Positions 38,589 to 46,477 of a stretch of DNA of 64,000 nucleotides are shown piece by piece. A program made the position numbers and the translations under genes. The notes under the pieces were generated by a model, which made no database searches, had not been told where the DNA came from, and saw only the letters and a program-made list of their open reading frames with translations. Source of the DNA: Candidatus Hebobacterum abditum (GTDB lineage: Bacteria; Armatimonadota; Hebobacteria; Hebobacterales; Hebobacteraceae); assembly GCA_029821875.1 (NCBI GenBank), contig JALGXW010000005.1:85399-149398 (forward strand). The letters run 5' to 3'. Position 1 is the stretch's first letter, and each line of letters begins with the position of its first letter.

Positions 38589-39119
38589 CTACGCCGTTTC
38601 TGTTCCGCTCGCCTCCTCCATCGCCAGGGCTGTGATCTCCCGCACGAGGGCGTCCTTGCCGGCCATGTAGGCTTCCCGGTCGTCCCCGTGCCGGTCGGAC
38701 AGGGATCGCTTCAGCTCGCTCAGCCTTGACGCCCATTCGGGGTGGGTGCGCAGGAAGTCGCGGAAGGCGAGGTGTCGCTTCAGCTCCGCGGACTCGCGCG
38801 GGCAGAGGTAGAGGTGACGGGGCGGCAGGCCCGCGGCCGACCCGGCCCCATCGAGCTTGAAGGCCTCTCGTTCCGGGATGCCGAGATTGCCCTCGTGGCG
38901 ATAGCCAAGCTCGCCAAGCACTCCCCTCACGTCCTCGAACCGGTAGGGCTCGATCACCACATCGAGGTCGATGATCGGCTTCGCGACCATCGCTGGCACC
39001 GCTGTGCTGCCGACGTGCTCGATGGCCAGGCAGGCCGCCCCAAGCTTCTCCGCGATTACGTCGCGAATCCGCTCGAACCAGACCGGCCACTCCGCGTTAT
39101 ACTCGCTCACCAGACTCAT
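38589..39119 (-). CDS. GrpB family nucleotidyltransferase-fold protein
   Basis: UPF0157/GrpB domain with LAIEHVGSTAVPAMVAKPIID near residue 35, the conserved beta-polymerase-like site (GST-V, KPxID), followed by HLYLCPRESAELKRHLAFRDFLR. About 176 residues is family length. Biological role of the family is not established, although some members are fused to CoaE. The first ATG candidate (39119) has a weak SD; GTG 39125 is an alternative. Monocistronic. Confidence 0.9.
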   Translation of the reverse strand: MSLVSEYNAEWPVWFERIRDVIAEKLGAACLAIEHVGSTAVPAMVAKPIIDLDVVIEPYRFEDVRGVLGELGYRHEGNLGIPEREAFKLDGAGSAAGLPPRHLYLCPRESAELKRHLAFRDFLRTHPEWASRLSELKRSLSDRHGDDREAYMAGKDALVREITALAMEEASGTETA

Positions 39120-39275
39120 GGTCACGACTCGTCGAGGGGATTCCCTCAGGCGCCCGCTACTCAGTGTGTGCCCCCTGCGGCAGAGGGGCGGCGAGATGGA
39201 GTGCCGCGGGCTCCGCGAACACGATGGCCTCCGGTGGCGGTGGCGGGAGGGAGTCCACGCGCGCGCTGGCGGCCG

Positions 39276-39974
39276 TCATTCGTGGACATAAGCCCAGCCA
39301 TCGATCTCCTCGATCACTCCGCCCCAGGCCTGGTCGGGGTATTCTCCGGTCGGCCAGTAATGCATGGAGTCCCAGCCAAGGACGGCCGTACTGCAGGAGA
39401 CGGAGAGGTCGTAGCCTACTCCGTAGCTGGCGAGCCATTCGCCTTGAACGGCACGCTCGTAGTAGAAGTCCGGGTCCGCCATCAGGCCAGTGTCAGGGAT
39501 GCGCGGGAGGTAGTCTGGGACTAACGCTCCCAGCGAGCTCGGGTACTGGCCATGGTCCTGCCTGTAATCGTCGAGCGCAGCGGTCAGCGCCTGCGCTCGA
39601 GCTGGCAGTTTCCACAAGAACCACATGCGGAGGTCCCAGGTGGGCCTGAACAGCAGAATGACGGCGGCCAAGCCGCAGAATAAAGCCAGCGCGAACCAAT
39701 GGTGTGTCCGCCGCGCCTCCTTCGGCGCCTTGCGCGACACGATGATAAGCACGGGGATAGCGACCAGATAGCCAGCCACAGCATAGAACAGCGCCAACGA
39801 CATCCCGGAGCTGAGATATGCAACGGTAGTCGACGCGATACGCGGCCCTGGCATCACAGGAAGGACGATCTGGCAGAAGTGCATCGTCGCGGGCAGCACG
39901 GCCAGCGCGCACAACACCATGGGAACGCCCGCGCGCTGTCTCAAGGGAATCGCCTCTTGGCCATCTGCGCACAT
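39276..39974 (-). CDS. Membrane protein with pseudopilin/GspG-like C-terminal domain
   Basis: Three or four hydrophobic helices occupy about the first 125 residues. A segment LTAALDDYRQDHGQYPSSLGALVP, then DYLPRIPDTGLMADPDFYYE, follows. The second part has the pattern of the soluble domain of GspG-type major pseudopilins, but the pilin N-terminus is absent. I start at ATG 39974; the exact start is uncertain. No clear partner genes. Function unknown. Confidence 0.5.
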   Translation of the reverse strand: MCADGQEAIPLRQRAGVPMVLCALAVLPATMHFCQIVLPVMPGPRIASTTVAYLSSGMSLALFYAVAGYLVAIPVLIIVSRKAPKEARRTHHWFALALFCGLAAVILLFRPTWDLRMWFLWKLPARAQALTAALDDYRQDHGQYPSSLGALVPDYLPRIPDTGLMADPDFYYERAVQGEWLASYGVGYDLSVSCSTAVLGWDSMHYWPTGEYPDQAWGGVIEEIDGWAYVHE

Positions 39975-40226
39975 CTTCCCGCCATCTTCGCCGCGTCGTG
40001 GTTCGCTGTGAACGCGGTGCCGCTCACTCTCCCACACCAAGCAGCCCCCCGTCAAGCGTGGGGCTTAGCAGGGCGAGGGAAGGGGAGGACGCCGGGCATG
40101 AGGCAAGCTACTGCCCAAACCACACAGACGTCCAATGGCCGGGAGCGCGGCCTTTCTTGTCGCTTCGGCGGCCTCTGCCCGAGCCTCATGGATGAAGCGA
40201 AAGCAGGCAAGCTCGCGGCCTACGAG

Positions 40227-40820
40227 CTATATTCTCGACATGAGGGGCCGGGCGATCGTCGCCACCACTACTGCCGCGAGCAGCATGGGAGTGCCGAGTA
40301 TCACCGCGCCTCCATACGCTTCCACGTCCCCTATTGCCGAGACAGCCCGCCACGTGATTCCCACATGCCCGGCGGCCGCGAATGCCGCGCCCACTGCGAG
40401 ACGCCATTCCAATCGTTTGAGCCCCCGTATGAAGGGCACGGACTGCACCACCCCAATACCCGCCGCCACCCACGCGATGATGTCCCAGGCGATGAAGGCC
40501 GGACCTCCCAGCACGAGGAACGCGGCGTCTGCAGTGACCTCTCCGGTGAAGAGCAGCGCGGGCACGCAAAGAATGGCGGTGGCGATACCTAGGCCGGCCC
40601 CGAAGATCGTGCGCAAGGTGTGCGGTGGCTGCCACGCAGCCATGATCGCGGCCACTGGAATGGCGGCAAGGACCGCCAAGAGAGCAGGGGCCCGCAATAC
40701 CATCGAAACGAAGTCCTGCTCAGTGATTGGACCGAACAGCAGTCCCAGTCGCAGCAGCAGCGCGCCGAATCCATAGGCGGCGACGGCTCTGTTCCATCCC
40801 GCGGCTCTGCTTGTGAGCAT
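40227..40820 (-). CDS. Multi-pass membrane protein of unknown function
   Basis: 197 residues, five or six hydrophobic helices, no charged catalytic motif. GGAGGGGG lies just before the ATG. I do not recognise the family. The flanks 39975-40226 and 40821-41030 hold nothing I can assign. Confidence 0.55.
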   Translation of the reverse strand: MLTSRAAGWNRAVAAYGFGALLLRLGLLFGPITEQDFVSMVLRAPALLAVLAAIPVAAIMAAWQPPHTLRTIFGAGLGIATAILCVPALLFTGEVTADAAFLVLGGPAFIAWDIIAWVAAGIGVVQSVPFIRGLKRLEWRLAVGAAFAAAGHVGITWRAVSAIGDVEAYGGAVILGTPMLLAAVVVATIARPLMSRI

Positions 40821-41030
40821 TCCCCCTCCGTCCTGTTCATCGCCTCAGCAGACATGGGCGGGAGGCAAGCTCCTGCTCTATGGAGATCTGGTGGACCGGT
40901 CCTCTGCGCTGGCAGCGCTGGCCTGTGTCGCCCTCCCCGGTATGGGGCGCCTCGATTGCACCATTCTGTGAGCAGGCCGCCCACCAAGTGAGCCGTCGTC
41001 GCGTCAAGCCGCCGCCGGACTCCGGGCGGC

Positions 41031-41999
41031 CTATCGGGGCGCCGGGGGCAAGGCCAGCCACACGGGCACGTCGCCCACCTTGGCGATCCATCTACGGGTC
41101 CACTCAACGCTCGCCATTCCCAGCCCACAATGTGGATTGCCAAGGAAGATCATCCCCTCGATCCGCCCCTCGTGGAGCCACTTCAGGCCGAGTTCACACT
41201 GATGCTTCATCAGCTCGACGGGCATGGGCTTGCCGCCGCCGTAGTCGGTGAAGTAACAGCCGAGAAGCTTGGGCGTATCAGGTGCGAGCGCTTCGAGCCG
41301 GGCGAAGTTCTCCTCGAGCTTCGGCAGCTTGTCCGCCCACCAATGCCAGAAAGTGATGGCGTCGCAGCTGGCTAGATAGTCCCCGACCGGCAGATCCAGC
41401 TGATGCTCATATATCACGACCCATAGATCGAGCTTGCGTGGGCCGCTACGCAGCCGCTCGCGCATGTGCTCGACTTCCTCTAGACTGAATCGAGCCACGC
41501 GGTCCTCGCGCTTCTTGAAGAAGTCGTCCATGATCCCACCGGTCACGTTCGGAAACCTGGTGGAGAGGTCGAGGACGGCGTCGAGATCGTTACGGGTGCA
41601 CCGGCTGTCTCCCAAGATGGACCAGACGACACGCTTGAGCGGCATCAACGGCTTCGCATAGTCATCGAACGGGGGCTCCGGGACGTCGTCCTGGACCACG
41701 AACAGGACATTGTAGATCCCGAAGTGACAGGCCGCCTCGAACGTCGTCATGGGCCGCCCTTCGTAGTCGCCGCACTTGCACTGGAACTGCTTGACCGGCA
41801 TCCCGAAGAGCCACAGCTTGTCACGGACCGTGGTCCAGTCGATCTGTGGCACAAACGACGGCTCAGTCGCGGCAGGCATTGCTGCTGACCCGGCCCGGCC
41901 GGGCAACGCATCCTCGGGCGGGGCTGCGAAGGCGGCCGCCACGACTGCCAGAGAAAGCAGGACCACCAGAACAGCGGAGTACGACGTGCTTGTTGACAC
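41031..41999 (-). CDS. Secreted protein of unknown function
   Basis: GTG 41999 has GGAGG eight bases upstream and opens a signal peptide ending near FAA-PP. The mature part (about 295 residues) alternates strands and helices. WLFGMPVKQFQCKCGDYEG, GIMDDFFKKREDRVARF, DLWVVIYEHQL, AITFWHWWADKLPKLEEN, KLLGCYFTDYGGG and GMIFLGNPHCGLGMASVEW are visible. The acidic residues at strand ends and the many Trp suggest a TIM-barrel sugar-binding or glycosidase-like fold, but I know no family for it. It ends a possible operon after gatB (53 bases). Confidence 0.6.
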   Translation of the reverse strand: MSTSTSYSAVLVVLLSLAVVAAAFAAPPEDALPGRAGSAAMPAATEPSFVPQIDWTTVRDKLWLFGMPVKQFQCKCGDYEGRPMTTFEAACHFGIYNVLFVVQDDVPEPPFDDYAKPLMPLKRVVWSILGDSRCTRNDLDAVLDLSTRFPNVTGGIMDDFFKKREDRVARFSLEEVEHMRERLRSGPRKLDLWVVIYEHQLDLPVGDYLASCDAITFWHWWADKLPKLEENFARLEALAPDTPKLLGCYFTDYGGGKPMPVELMKHQCELGLKWLHEGRIEGMIFLGNPHCGLGMASVEWTRRWIAKVGDVPVWLALPPAPR

Positions 42000-42052
42000 C
42001 CTCTTCCCCTCCTGAAGCGACCCGGCCTCGTGTTCGCCGCCGGGAGGCTCGT

Positions 42053-43492
42053 CTACGCCTCCATGAGCTTCTTCCGCAGCAGATCGTTCACCACCTGAGG
42101 ATTGGCGCGGCCCTTGGTCTTCCGCATCACCTGGCCCACGAGGAACTTGAGCGCGTTCTCCTTCCCCTTGCGGTAGCTCTCCACCGCGTCCGCGTGCTCG
42201 GCGATGACCTCCTGGACGATGGAGGCGATGGCGTCGTCGTCGCTGATCTGGGTGAGGCCCAGCGCCTCGACGACCGTCTTGGGCATCTCGCCTGAGGTGA
42301 CTATCTGGTCGAAGACCTGCCGCGCGGCCGCGCCCGTGATCGTGTCGGACTCGATGAGGGAGATCAGCTCCGCTAGCGCGGCGGGTGTGAGCTTCAGATC
42401 GGCGAGGTCGAGGCCCTGCTCGTTCACATGGTAGAGCAGACGCCCAGTCACCCAGTTGGCGGCCGCCTTCGCGGGCGCGCCGACTTTCACGGTCTCCTCG
42501 AACAGATCGGCCAGCGCCTTCTCGGTGGTGAGGATATTGGCGTCGTATTCGGTGAGCTCGTACTCGGCGGCGAAGCGCCGCGCGCGCTGCTCGGCGAGCT
42601 CCGGAAGCTCGGACCGCACGCGGGCGATCCACTCGCCGTCGATCTCGAGCGGGACGAGGTCGGGCTCGGGGAAGTAACGGTAGTCCTCCGACGTTTCCTT
42701 GCGACGCATCGTCTCTGTGACACCGCGTTCGTCGTCCCACAGACGAGTCTCCTGATGGAGCGCCTCGCCCTTCTCGAGCGCCGCGGTCTGGCGCTCGATC
42801 TCATACTCAACCGCGCCGAGCACCGCCCGGAAGCTGTTCAGGTTCTTGATCTCGACCCGGGTGCCGAGTTCGTCGTGGCCCTCGGGCCGCACCGACACGC
42901 TCGCCTCGAAGCGGAGCTGGCCCTGCTCCATGCGCGCCTCGGAGATGTCCAGGTAGAGCAACATGTTCCGGATCGCGGTCATGTAGGCCTCGACCTCGGC
43001 GGGAGAGTTCATGTCCGGCTCGCTCACGATTTCTAGCAGGCCGACGCCGCCGCGGTTGAAATCCACCAGGCTGTGCGCGGTGTCCTCCTCGGGGTGGAGC
43101 AGCTTCGCCGCGTCTTCCTCGATATGGACATCGGAGATGCCCACGCGCTTGGAGGCACCATCGACGCCGATCTCGAGATGGCCGTGCAGGCCGAGAGGAG
43201 AGCGCTTCTGGGAGATCTGGAAGTTCTTCGGCAGGTCGGGGTAGTAGTAGCCCTTGCGCTCGAAGATGCTCGGGCGGGTGATCTCGCAGTTCATGGCCAG
43301 CGCCGCCCGGAGCCCGTACTCGACGACCTGCCTGTTGAGCGCCGGCAGTACTCCTGGGAAACCGAGGCAGACCGGGCACACCTGCGTATTCGGCGGCACC
43401 CCCACCGTCGTTGGGCAGCCGCAGAACACCTTGGTTACGGTGCTCAGTTCGGCATGGACCTCCAGGCCGATGCTCGGCACGTACTTCGCCAA
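42053..43492 (-). CDS. gatB: Asp-tRNA(Asn)/Glu-tRNA(Gln) amidotransferase subunit B
   Basis: Subunit B of GatCAB, which amidates misacylated Glu-tRNA(Gln) or Asp-tRNA(Asn). Diagnostic are IGLEVHAELSTVTKVFCGC, GRxxPNTQVCPVCLGFPG-type GVPPNTQVCPVCLGFPG, YYYPDLPKNFQISQ and EEDAAKLLHP. The YqeY-like tail ends with TKGRANPQVVNDLLRKKL. It starts at TTG 43492 behind GGGAGG. gatA and gatC are not in the window. It follows folB on the same transcript. Confidence 0.96.
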   Translation of the reverse strand: MAKYVPSIGLEVHAELSTVTKVFCGCPTTVGVPPNTQVCPVCLGFPGVLPALNRQVVEYGLRAALAMNCEITRPSIFERKGYYYPDLPKNFQISQKRSPLGLHGHLEIGVDGASKRVGISDVHIEEDAAKLLHPEEDTAHSLVDFNRGGVGLLEIVSEPDMNSPAEVEAYMTAIRNMLLYLDISEARMEQGQLRFEASVSVRPEGHDELGTRVEIKNLNSFRAVLGAVEYEIERQTAALEKGEALHQETRLWDDERGVTETMRRKETSEDYRYFPEPDLVPLEIDGEWIARVRSELPELAEQRARRFAAEYELTEYDANILTTEKALADLFEETVKVGAPAKAAANWVTGRLLYHVNEQGLDLADLKLTPAALAELISLIESDTITGAAARQVFDQIVTSGEMPKTVVEALGLTQISDDDAIASIVQEVIAEHADAVESYRKGKENALKFLVGQVMRKTKGRANPQVVNDLLRKKLMEA

Positions 43493-43509
43493 GGTTCGCC
43501 TCCCTGTCC

Positions 43510-43883
43510 TCAGGAGTTCCCACTGGGCCGTCGCGTTATCTCGACTTCCGCCGCCCCAACGATGCCCCCAACCGGCGGATGGGGCTTCCTCACCCGGACA
43601 GTGACCTCGTCAACGTCGAACTTCCCTGCTAGCTCCTTCGCTATCCGTCCGGCCATCGCCTCCAGGAGGTGGTCGGACCCTCATCGTGCACGCGCTTGAC
43701 GGTCTCGTAGACGGCCGCGTAGTCGATGGTCGCGCCGAGGTCGTCCGTGCCAGCCGCAGGGGACAAGTCGACTGCTAGCTCCACGTCGACCTCGAACGGC
43801 CGGCCGACCGCCCGCTCTGCAGGTGTGACTCCGTGGCAGCCGTAGAGCAGCATGTTCCTGAGACGTATCCGGTCACTCGCCAT
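43510..43883 (-). CDS. folB: Dihydroneopterin aldolase, disrupted by an apparent 1-base frameshift
   Basis: The first part (IRLRNMLLYGCHGVTPAER, FEVDVELAVDLSPAA, DYAAVYETVKRVHDEG) is FolB. In the frame as read it then stops at 43641. Shifting frame at the G-run facing 43678-43680 restores the rest, DHLLEAMAGRIAKEL and then VTVRVRKPHPPVGG, ending at a stop at 43510-43512. Adding one base gives a normal FolB of about 124 residues. ATG 43883 follows GGAGG and overlaps the cyclo-ligase gene by 11 bases. Sequencing error or real mutation are both possible. Confidence 0.8.
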
Positions 43884-44493
43884 GGGGCCCTCCGTCGGCA
43901 CTTCGCCTCTCGTCCTCGTTGCCGCGCCGGAAACGGCGCACGCCCGTCTCTGTCACGAGCACATCTGCCGGCAAGTCGCGCGGGCCGTGGGGCACGTCCC
44001 GGACGACCTGCATCTCCATCCCGAGCCCGATGCGGACGGCGTTGGGCACGCTCGCCAGGAACCGATCGTAGTAGCCGCCGCCGTATCCCAGCCGATAGCC
44101 GTCCTCGCTCCAGACCGCCGCGGGCACAATGACAGCGTCGATCTCTCCAAGCGCGACGGCGCGACAGTGCGTCTGCGGCTCGCGGATGCCGTGGGACCCT
44201 GGAGCGAGGTCGGCCGCAACGTCTCGCACTTCACGGGGCGCCAGCGTGCGAGTAGCCGGCTCGGCGGTTGGGGCGGCGACCGTCTTGCCCTCCGACAGTG
44301 CTCCGTGGATCATCGGCACGGTGTCGATCTCGCTGCCAAACGACACGAAGAACATCACGGTGCGCGCCGATCTGACCTCCGACAGCGCAAACAGATGGGA
44401 ACTCGCGGCCTCGCTCAGGCGTCTAATCTCATGAGGCGGAAGCTCGTCCCGGCGAGCGATCACGGTCCGCCGCAGATGCGACTTGCTTTTCAT
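43873..44493 (-). CDS. 5-formyltetrahydrofolate cyclo-ligase
   Basis: ATP-dependent enzyme that returns 5-formyl-THF to the active folate pool. The N-terminal KSHLRRTVIARRDEL basic helix, VMFFVSFGSEIDT and the substrate motif GYRLGYGGGYYDRFLA are diagnostic (YgfA/MTHFS). 206 residues is normal. Heads an operon with folB and gatB. Its promoter predicts a leader of only about eight bases. Confidence 0.94.
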   Translation of the reverse strand: MKSKSHLRRTVIARRDELPPHEIRRLSEAASSHLFALSEVRSARTVMFFVSFGSEIDTVPMIHGALSEGKTVAAPTAEPATRTLAPREVRDVAADLAPGSHGIREPQTHCRAVALGEIDAVIVPAAVWSEDGYRLGYGGGYYDRFLASVPNAVRIGLGMEMQVVRDVPHGPRDLPADVLVTETGVRRFRRGNEDERRSADGGPHGE

Positions 44494-44507
44494 GGTGGTT
44501 TCGGGCT

Positions 44508-44537
44508 ATTCTAGCGGCGGTGAAGGGTCGCTGTAAA
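44508..44537 (-). promoter_or_regulatory. Promoter of the cyclo-ligase-folB-gatB operon
   Basis: On the minus strand TTTACA (plus 44532-44537), an 18-base spacer and TAGAAT (plus 44508-44513). The predicted start is about eight bases before the ATG at 44493 and no SD is present, so the first gene may be translated from an almost leaderless message. Confidence 0.6.
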
Positions 44538-44660
44538 GAGGCGAGCAGGCGATAGGACACTGCGGACGTGGCATCTTGTCAGAGGACAATGCTGCGCAGG
44601 CGCCGTACTAGAGGGAGTCCTGATCCTCGCCCGCGCGCGGCGACAGGAGGTCGAGAACCG

Positions 44661-45599
44661 ATGTCACATGGCCGAATCCCGCGATTGCTTTCGGCAGTCT
44701 GTCTGGCCATCTTCCTTCTGGCTGCCCCAGTCCTCGTTGCTGGCTGCAAGAAGAAGGGCGAATCAGCAGGCGGCGAGGCGGGAGGTGGGCGTCGCCTCGC
44801 CCTGGGTGGTGCCGATGCCGTTGAGGAGGCGTTGGGTGATGCCGAGGGCGGTCAGCCCCAGGCCGCGACCCGGGCTGACGAGGGTGCCGGCGCGTCGGCG
44901 GCCGCCGGCCCTGCGGCGCGGGGTGGTCGCGGTAGAGCTGGTGGTGCTCAGGTCGCCCAGGCGACGCGTGGTTCAGGTGGCGCACGTGGGGGCCGCGGTG
45001 GCCGAGGAGGCAGACGCGGCGCGGGCGCTGCACCCGCGGCGACTGCTGACGCGGCCGGGAGGGCTCCAGTTGAGGCCGGCACGGGCGAAGAAGCCGGGAC
45101 GGAAGTGACGACCACGGGCATTCCCGAGGTCGACAAGATGGCGCTGGTGCGGGAGTTCGCTGCGCTATACGGGACGACGACCCTCATCAAGTCAAAGGAC
45201 TGGGATGGGACCGAGTTCGAGTGGGTCTCGGTCACGGCCGATGAGGGAAAGGTCAAGGGTCGACAGATCGTCATGCCCGTGAACATGGTCACCAACGCCA
45301 AGTACCTCGAGTGGCTTGAGGGGTACTTCCCGATTTACATCCGGGCCGCCAGGCCGCTTGGGCAGATCGTCTCGAGGGAGACGATCACTGAGCCCCGGAA
45401 GCCTAAGCGGACCACGAAGGAGATACGGGAGCTCGAGACAACGGCCGCTCGCGCCCGTCAGGAGGCAAGGCGGCTGGCAGAAGAGGAGGCGGCCGCGGAA
45501 GGTGGAGTGGGCGCTGGGCCTGGGATGGGTGGCCCAGGGCGAGGCGGCTTCGGCGGCATGAGAGGTGGACGGGGCGGACGGGGCGGCGGTCGCTTCTAG
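44661..45599 (+). CDS. Lipoprotein with RGG-rich low-complexity segments
   Basis: ATG 44661 follows AGGAGG by ten bases. The signal ends in the lipobox LVAGC, so the mature protein is lipidated. Residues about 85-135 are Gly/Arg/Ala-rich with RGGRGG repeats. A folded part (about 155-245) has FAALYGTTTLIKSKDWDG and VNMVTNAKYLEWLEGYFPIYI. A charged helix (about 265-285) leads to an RGGRGGGRF end. The tail closely resembles those of the pilN- and pilO-like proteins 40 kb away. Family unknown; link to the pilus machine is inference from the shared tail. Confidence 0.65.
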   Translation: MSHGRIPRLLSAVCLAIFLLAAPVLVAGCKKKGESAGGEAGGGRRLALGGADAVEEALGDAEGGQPQAATRADEGAGASAAAGPAARGGRGRAGGAQVAQATRGSGGARGGRGGRGGRRGAGAAPAATADAAGRAPVEAGTGEEAGTEVTTTGIPEVDKMALVREFAALYGTTTLIKSKDWDGTEFEWVSVTADEGKVKGRQIVMPVNMVTNAKYLEWLEGYFPIYIRAARPLGQIVSRETITEPRKPKRTTKEIRELETTAARARQEARRLAEEEAAAEGGVGAGPGMGGPGRGGFGGMRGGRGGRGGGRF

Positions 45600-45630
45600 A
45601 GCAGCGGTCGAAAAGAGAACCGATCAACTG

Positions 45631-45660
45631 GGGTCAGGCCGCAACCACGCGGTCTGACCC
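45631..45660. terminator. Bidirectional terminator-like hairpin
   Basis: GGGTCAGGCCGC (45631-45642) pairs with GCGGTCTGACCC (45649-45660), 12 bp with one G-U pair and a six-base loop. It sits between two convergent genes. The trailing T-tract is weak on either strand, so it may instead be an extragenic palindromic element. Confidence 0.6.
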
Positions 45661-45676
45661 TTCCTGCTGGCCCTTC

Positions 45677-46477
45677 TCAGCGGGGGCCTGTGCTGGCCAC
45701 CGGTGCCATTGAGTCGTATGTGAGTTGGGTCGCCCTCGCCGCTTCCGCCATCGAGACCTGACAGGGCGCCAGCTGCACACCGAACTCCTCCTCAAACCCC
45801 GTCTTGAGGGCCACTGCCACCTGGTCATAGGTGAGCTCGGCGCCGGCCAGCTCCCAGATGCCGGCCGCCGCCGGTGCTTCGCTCGGCCTCCGGAACACGG
45901 CTCTCCAGGCAGCCAGTCCTATTCGAAGCGGCAGGGAGTTCTGCTGGAGGACGAATCCATCCCGTTCCACCTGTGCGCTGCCTACCACCTTGGCCGATCC
46001 CACAGCCAGATCACACCGCGCCTTGACGCTGAAACAGGCGGGGTCTTGCCCGGGTCGCCGAGCCGATGACGGGGCGGAGCGCCCCACAAGCCGGGCGTCG
46101 AGTCCGAGGAGGCGCAGCGCTGTGATGATGCCTCCGGCCAACTTACGGTAGGAATCCATCACACCAGTGGTTCCGAGTCGGTCCCGCGAAACCACCATGC
46201 TGAAGGTGACCTCTTCCTCTGTGTGGAGGATTGCCCGCCCGCCGGTGGGCCTCCTGACCAGGTCTATCCCCAGTCTTCGGCAGGCTTCGAGGTCGACGCT
46301 CGAGTCGACGTCCTGGAAGCGGCCCAGCGACACCGCGGAGGGCCGCCAGGTGTAGATTCGAAGCACCGGCGGCGACTCTCCGCGAGCATATGCTTCGAAG
46401 AGGGCCTGATCCAGCGCCATGTTTTCGGCGCCCGGTCGGGGGCCGGAATCTATGAGCCGCCAGGACTCGCCACTCAC
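45677..46477 (-). CDS. Lipoate-protein ligase A family protein
   Basis: Biotin/lipoate-ligase fold with GAENMALDQALFEA, the signature RRPTGGRAILH and the later GSAQVERDGFVLQQNSLPL. The family attaches lipoate or octanoate to E2/GcvH domains. 266 residues is normal for the LipM/LplA type. GTG start overlaps the preceding ATPase stop (GTGA), so it is the last cistron of a coupled operon. Which of lipoate or octanoate it uses is not decided by sequence. Confidence 0.88.
   Translation of the reverse strand: MSGESWRLIDSGPRPGAENMALDQALFEAYARGESPPVLRIYTWRPSAVSLGRFQDVDSSVDLEACRRLGIDLVRRPTGGRAILHTEEEVTFSMVVSRDRLGTTGVMDSYRKLAGGIITALRLLGLDARLVGRSAPSSARRPGQDPACFSVKARCDLAVGSAKVVGSAQVERDGFVLQQNSLPLRIGLAAWRAVFRRPSEAPAAAGIWELAGAELTYDQVAVALKTGFEEEFGVQLAPCQVSMAEAARATQLTYDSMAPVASTGPR

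Noticed and set aside
42000..42740. N-terminal extension of the secreted 41-kb protein into a 569-residue frame
   Set aside because: It reads through gatB in another frame. GTG 41999 has a good SD and signal peptide.
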